From contig JAHRVS010000048.1 of the NCBI GenBank assembly GCA_019090565.1, forward strand, positions 1-6,256: 6,256 nucleotides of DNA. Direction: 5' to 3'. This DNA comes from Gammaproteobacteria bacterium (GTDB taxonomy: Bacteria > Pseudomonadota > Gammaproteobacteria > Pseudomonadales > UBA3067). A model generated the notes under the pieces. The model was not told the origin of the DNA, did no database searches, and saw only the letters and a program-made list of their open reading frames with translations. The position numbers and the translations under genes are program-made. Shown here piece by piece: positions 5,228 through 6,256 of the stretch; position 1 is the first letter of the stretch, and each line of letters starts with the position of its first letter.

Positions 5228-6256
5228 CTACTGCCCTCCTACCCACAGTCGTCTCAATGAGAACTGGTAACGCGACGATAACAGCATAAACAAAGCAATC
5301 ACAAAAAACACACCATGCACCCACCACAACCCAAAAACAGGGCTGATTTCACCTTTTTCAATCCATTTTTGACTAGTGATCAACAATAGAACATAGGATA
5401 AGTACAACATCACAGAGGGAATCAACTTAAGGAAGCGCCCATGTCGCGGGTTAACTTTACTCAATGGGATCGCCATCATTCCCACAATAAAAACCAATAA
5501 AGGCATCGATATCCGCCATTGCAACTCTGCTTTTTCTTTCAAGACATCGCTGCCAATCAATGACGCGGTAGAACGCGATTTTAATTTGCGAATTTCCACT
5601 GGCTCTGCCGCAGTCCCTAAACGGTAACGGTAAGATTCAAACGACATCTTGTGATAATCATGACGGCCAGGCGTTCCCTCGTAACGATAGCCATTCCTCA
5701 GCTCCAAATACTGATCTCCGCTATGAGGGTCCACGCGCCTCACACCCGTCTGCGCTGTCAACAATATTTGAGAAACCAGTATTTCACCATCTACCTCACG
5801 GTTTTTTTCACCTTGATATATAAACAGCTTCTCCATCTGTGTTTTATCGGTAGAAAGTGAGCGAGCATACACAACCAGATCTCCCCCACTGTGAAAACGA
5901 CCCGGGGTCAGGGTCTCAAACTCGGTTCTCGATTTTTGCTCAGTGAGAATTTGCTCCACTCGGCTGTTCCCTAGCGGGGTTAAATACAAACTGAGAACGC
6001 CGACAAGAACAGCCAGTGACAAGGCTGGAAATAAGGTGAATATAAGCACTTGACGCTGGCCAATCCCGCAAGCATTCAATACCGTCATTTCATTGCTCAA
6101 ATAGAGCTGCCCGTATGCCAGCAACACCCCCAGAAACAAGCTTAATGGCAGAATTAATTCAAGGAACCCCGGAAGGCGATAAGCCATCACGGCAAACAAT
6201 ACCTCGCCTAAAATACGCCCACTGGCAGCTTCTGCCATATATTTAATAAAGCGCCC
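5228..6256 (-). CDS. lptF: LptF, lipopolysaccharide export permease, N-terminus cut by window edge
   Basis: 342 codons are visible. The frame is open to the right edge: the six codons before the first ATG (6238) read GRFIKY, continuing into MAEAASG exactly as in the family's N(R)FxxYLAEAAxG region. That ATG is therefore internal, and about 30 N-terminal residues including TM1 lie outside the window. LptF pairs with LptG in LptB2FG. Numbering from the edge, visible features are TM2 with LELILPLSLFLGVLLAYGQLYL (32-53), the LptB-coupling segment NEMTVLNACGI (55-65), TM3 (about 70-92), a periplasmic jellyroll domain (about 100-245), and TM4-TM6 with MPLLVFIVGMMAIPLSKVNP (251-270) and FLKLIPSVMLYLSYVLLL (275-292). 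It is the first visible gene of the lptF-lptG-phosphatase unit; its promoter is off the window. Confidence 0.95.
   Translation of the reverse strand, partial: GRFIKYMAEAASGRILGEVLFAVMAYRLPGFLELILPLSLFLGVLLAYGQLYLSNEMTVLNACGIGQRQVLIFTLFPALSLAVLVGVLSLYLTPLGNSRVEQILTEQKSRTEFETLTPGRFHSGGDLVVYARSLSTDKTQMEKLFIYQGEKNREVDGEILVSQILLTAQTGVRRVDPHSGDQYLELRNGYRYEGTPGRHDYHKMSFESYRYRLGTAAEPVEIRKLKSRSTASLIGSDVLKEKAELQWRISMPLLVFIVGMMAIPLSKVNPRHGRFLKLIPSVMLYLSYVLLLITSQKWIEKGEISPVFGLWWVHGVFFVIALFMLLSSRYQFSLRRLWVGGQ
5235..5240 (-). promoter_or_regulatory. Strong ribosome-binding site of lptG, inside the lptF 3' end
   Basis: The minus strand reads AGGAGG at 5240-5235, eight bases before the GTG start of lptG at 5226. 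It lies within the last codons of lptF. This near-perfect Shine-Dalgarno sequence decides the GTG start and, with the TAG-A-GTG junction, suggests re-initiation by ribosomes finishing lptF, which would keep LptF and LptG at equal amounts. Confidence 0.8.

Noticed and set aside
6236..6238. ATG at 6238 as the start of lptF
   Set aside because: The frame stays open to the window edge and the upstream codons (GRFIKY) match the conserved region before the AEAAxG segment, so the gene is cut by the edge and the Met is internal.

Overview
The window looks like an ordinary chromosomal segment of a gammaproteobacterium, probably a marine or environmental one. The main reasons are the Pseudomonas-type LptF and LptG permeases, a DUF2799 lipoprotein, and moderate base composition with short intergenic gaps. 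I can place it no more precisely than that. There are six complete or nearly complete protein genes plus one gene cut at the left edge. No tRNA, rRNA, insertion sequence, CRISPR array or phage gene is visible.

Layout from left to right: (1) positions 1-370, minus strand, the N-terminal part of an exported START/SRPBCC lipid-binding-type protein that runs off the left edge. (2) A 215-bp divergent gap (371-585) rich in the palindromic tetramer TGCA, with a perfect 6-bp dyad and a duplicated 10-mer over one ribosome-binding site. (3) 586-1206, plus strand, a DUF2799 outer-membrane-type lipoprotein with a long C-terminal coiled coil. (4) 1217-2425, minus strand, a CaiB/BaiF family CoA-transferase, convergent with the lipoprotein gene and separated from it by only 10 bp. 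(5) A 124-bp divergent gap (2426-2549). (6) 2550-3332, plus strand, a glyoxalase II-like metallo-beta-lactamase-fold hydrolase. (7) 3340-4134, minus strand, a PP2C-type protein phosphatase, convergent with the hydrolase and 7 bp away. (8) 4165-5226 lptG and 5228-6256 lptF (5' end cut by the right edge), both minus strand.

The order of transcription lptF > lptG > PP2C suggests one operon. lptG starts with GTG one base after the lptF stop, and the phosphatase starts 30 bp after lptG. LptF and LptG form the inner-membrane part of the LptB2FG transporter that extracts lipopolysaccharide. A PP2C phosphatase with a possible amphipathic N-terminal anchor in the same transcription unit is the most interesting arrangement here. 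The divergent CoA-transferase/MBL hydrolase pair both belong to thioester-handling families and may be linked, but the link is inference.

I found no clear previously undescribed system. The observations worth a second look are the lptFG-PP2C linkage, the phosphatase N-terminus, the altered glutathione-pocket residue in the glyoxalase II-like enzyme, and the TGCA-rich divergent regulatory region.
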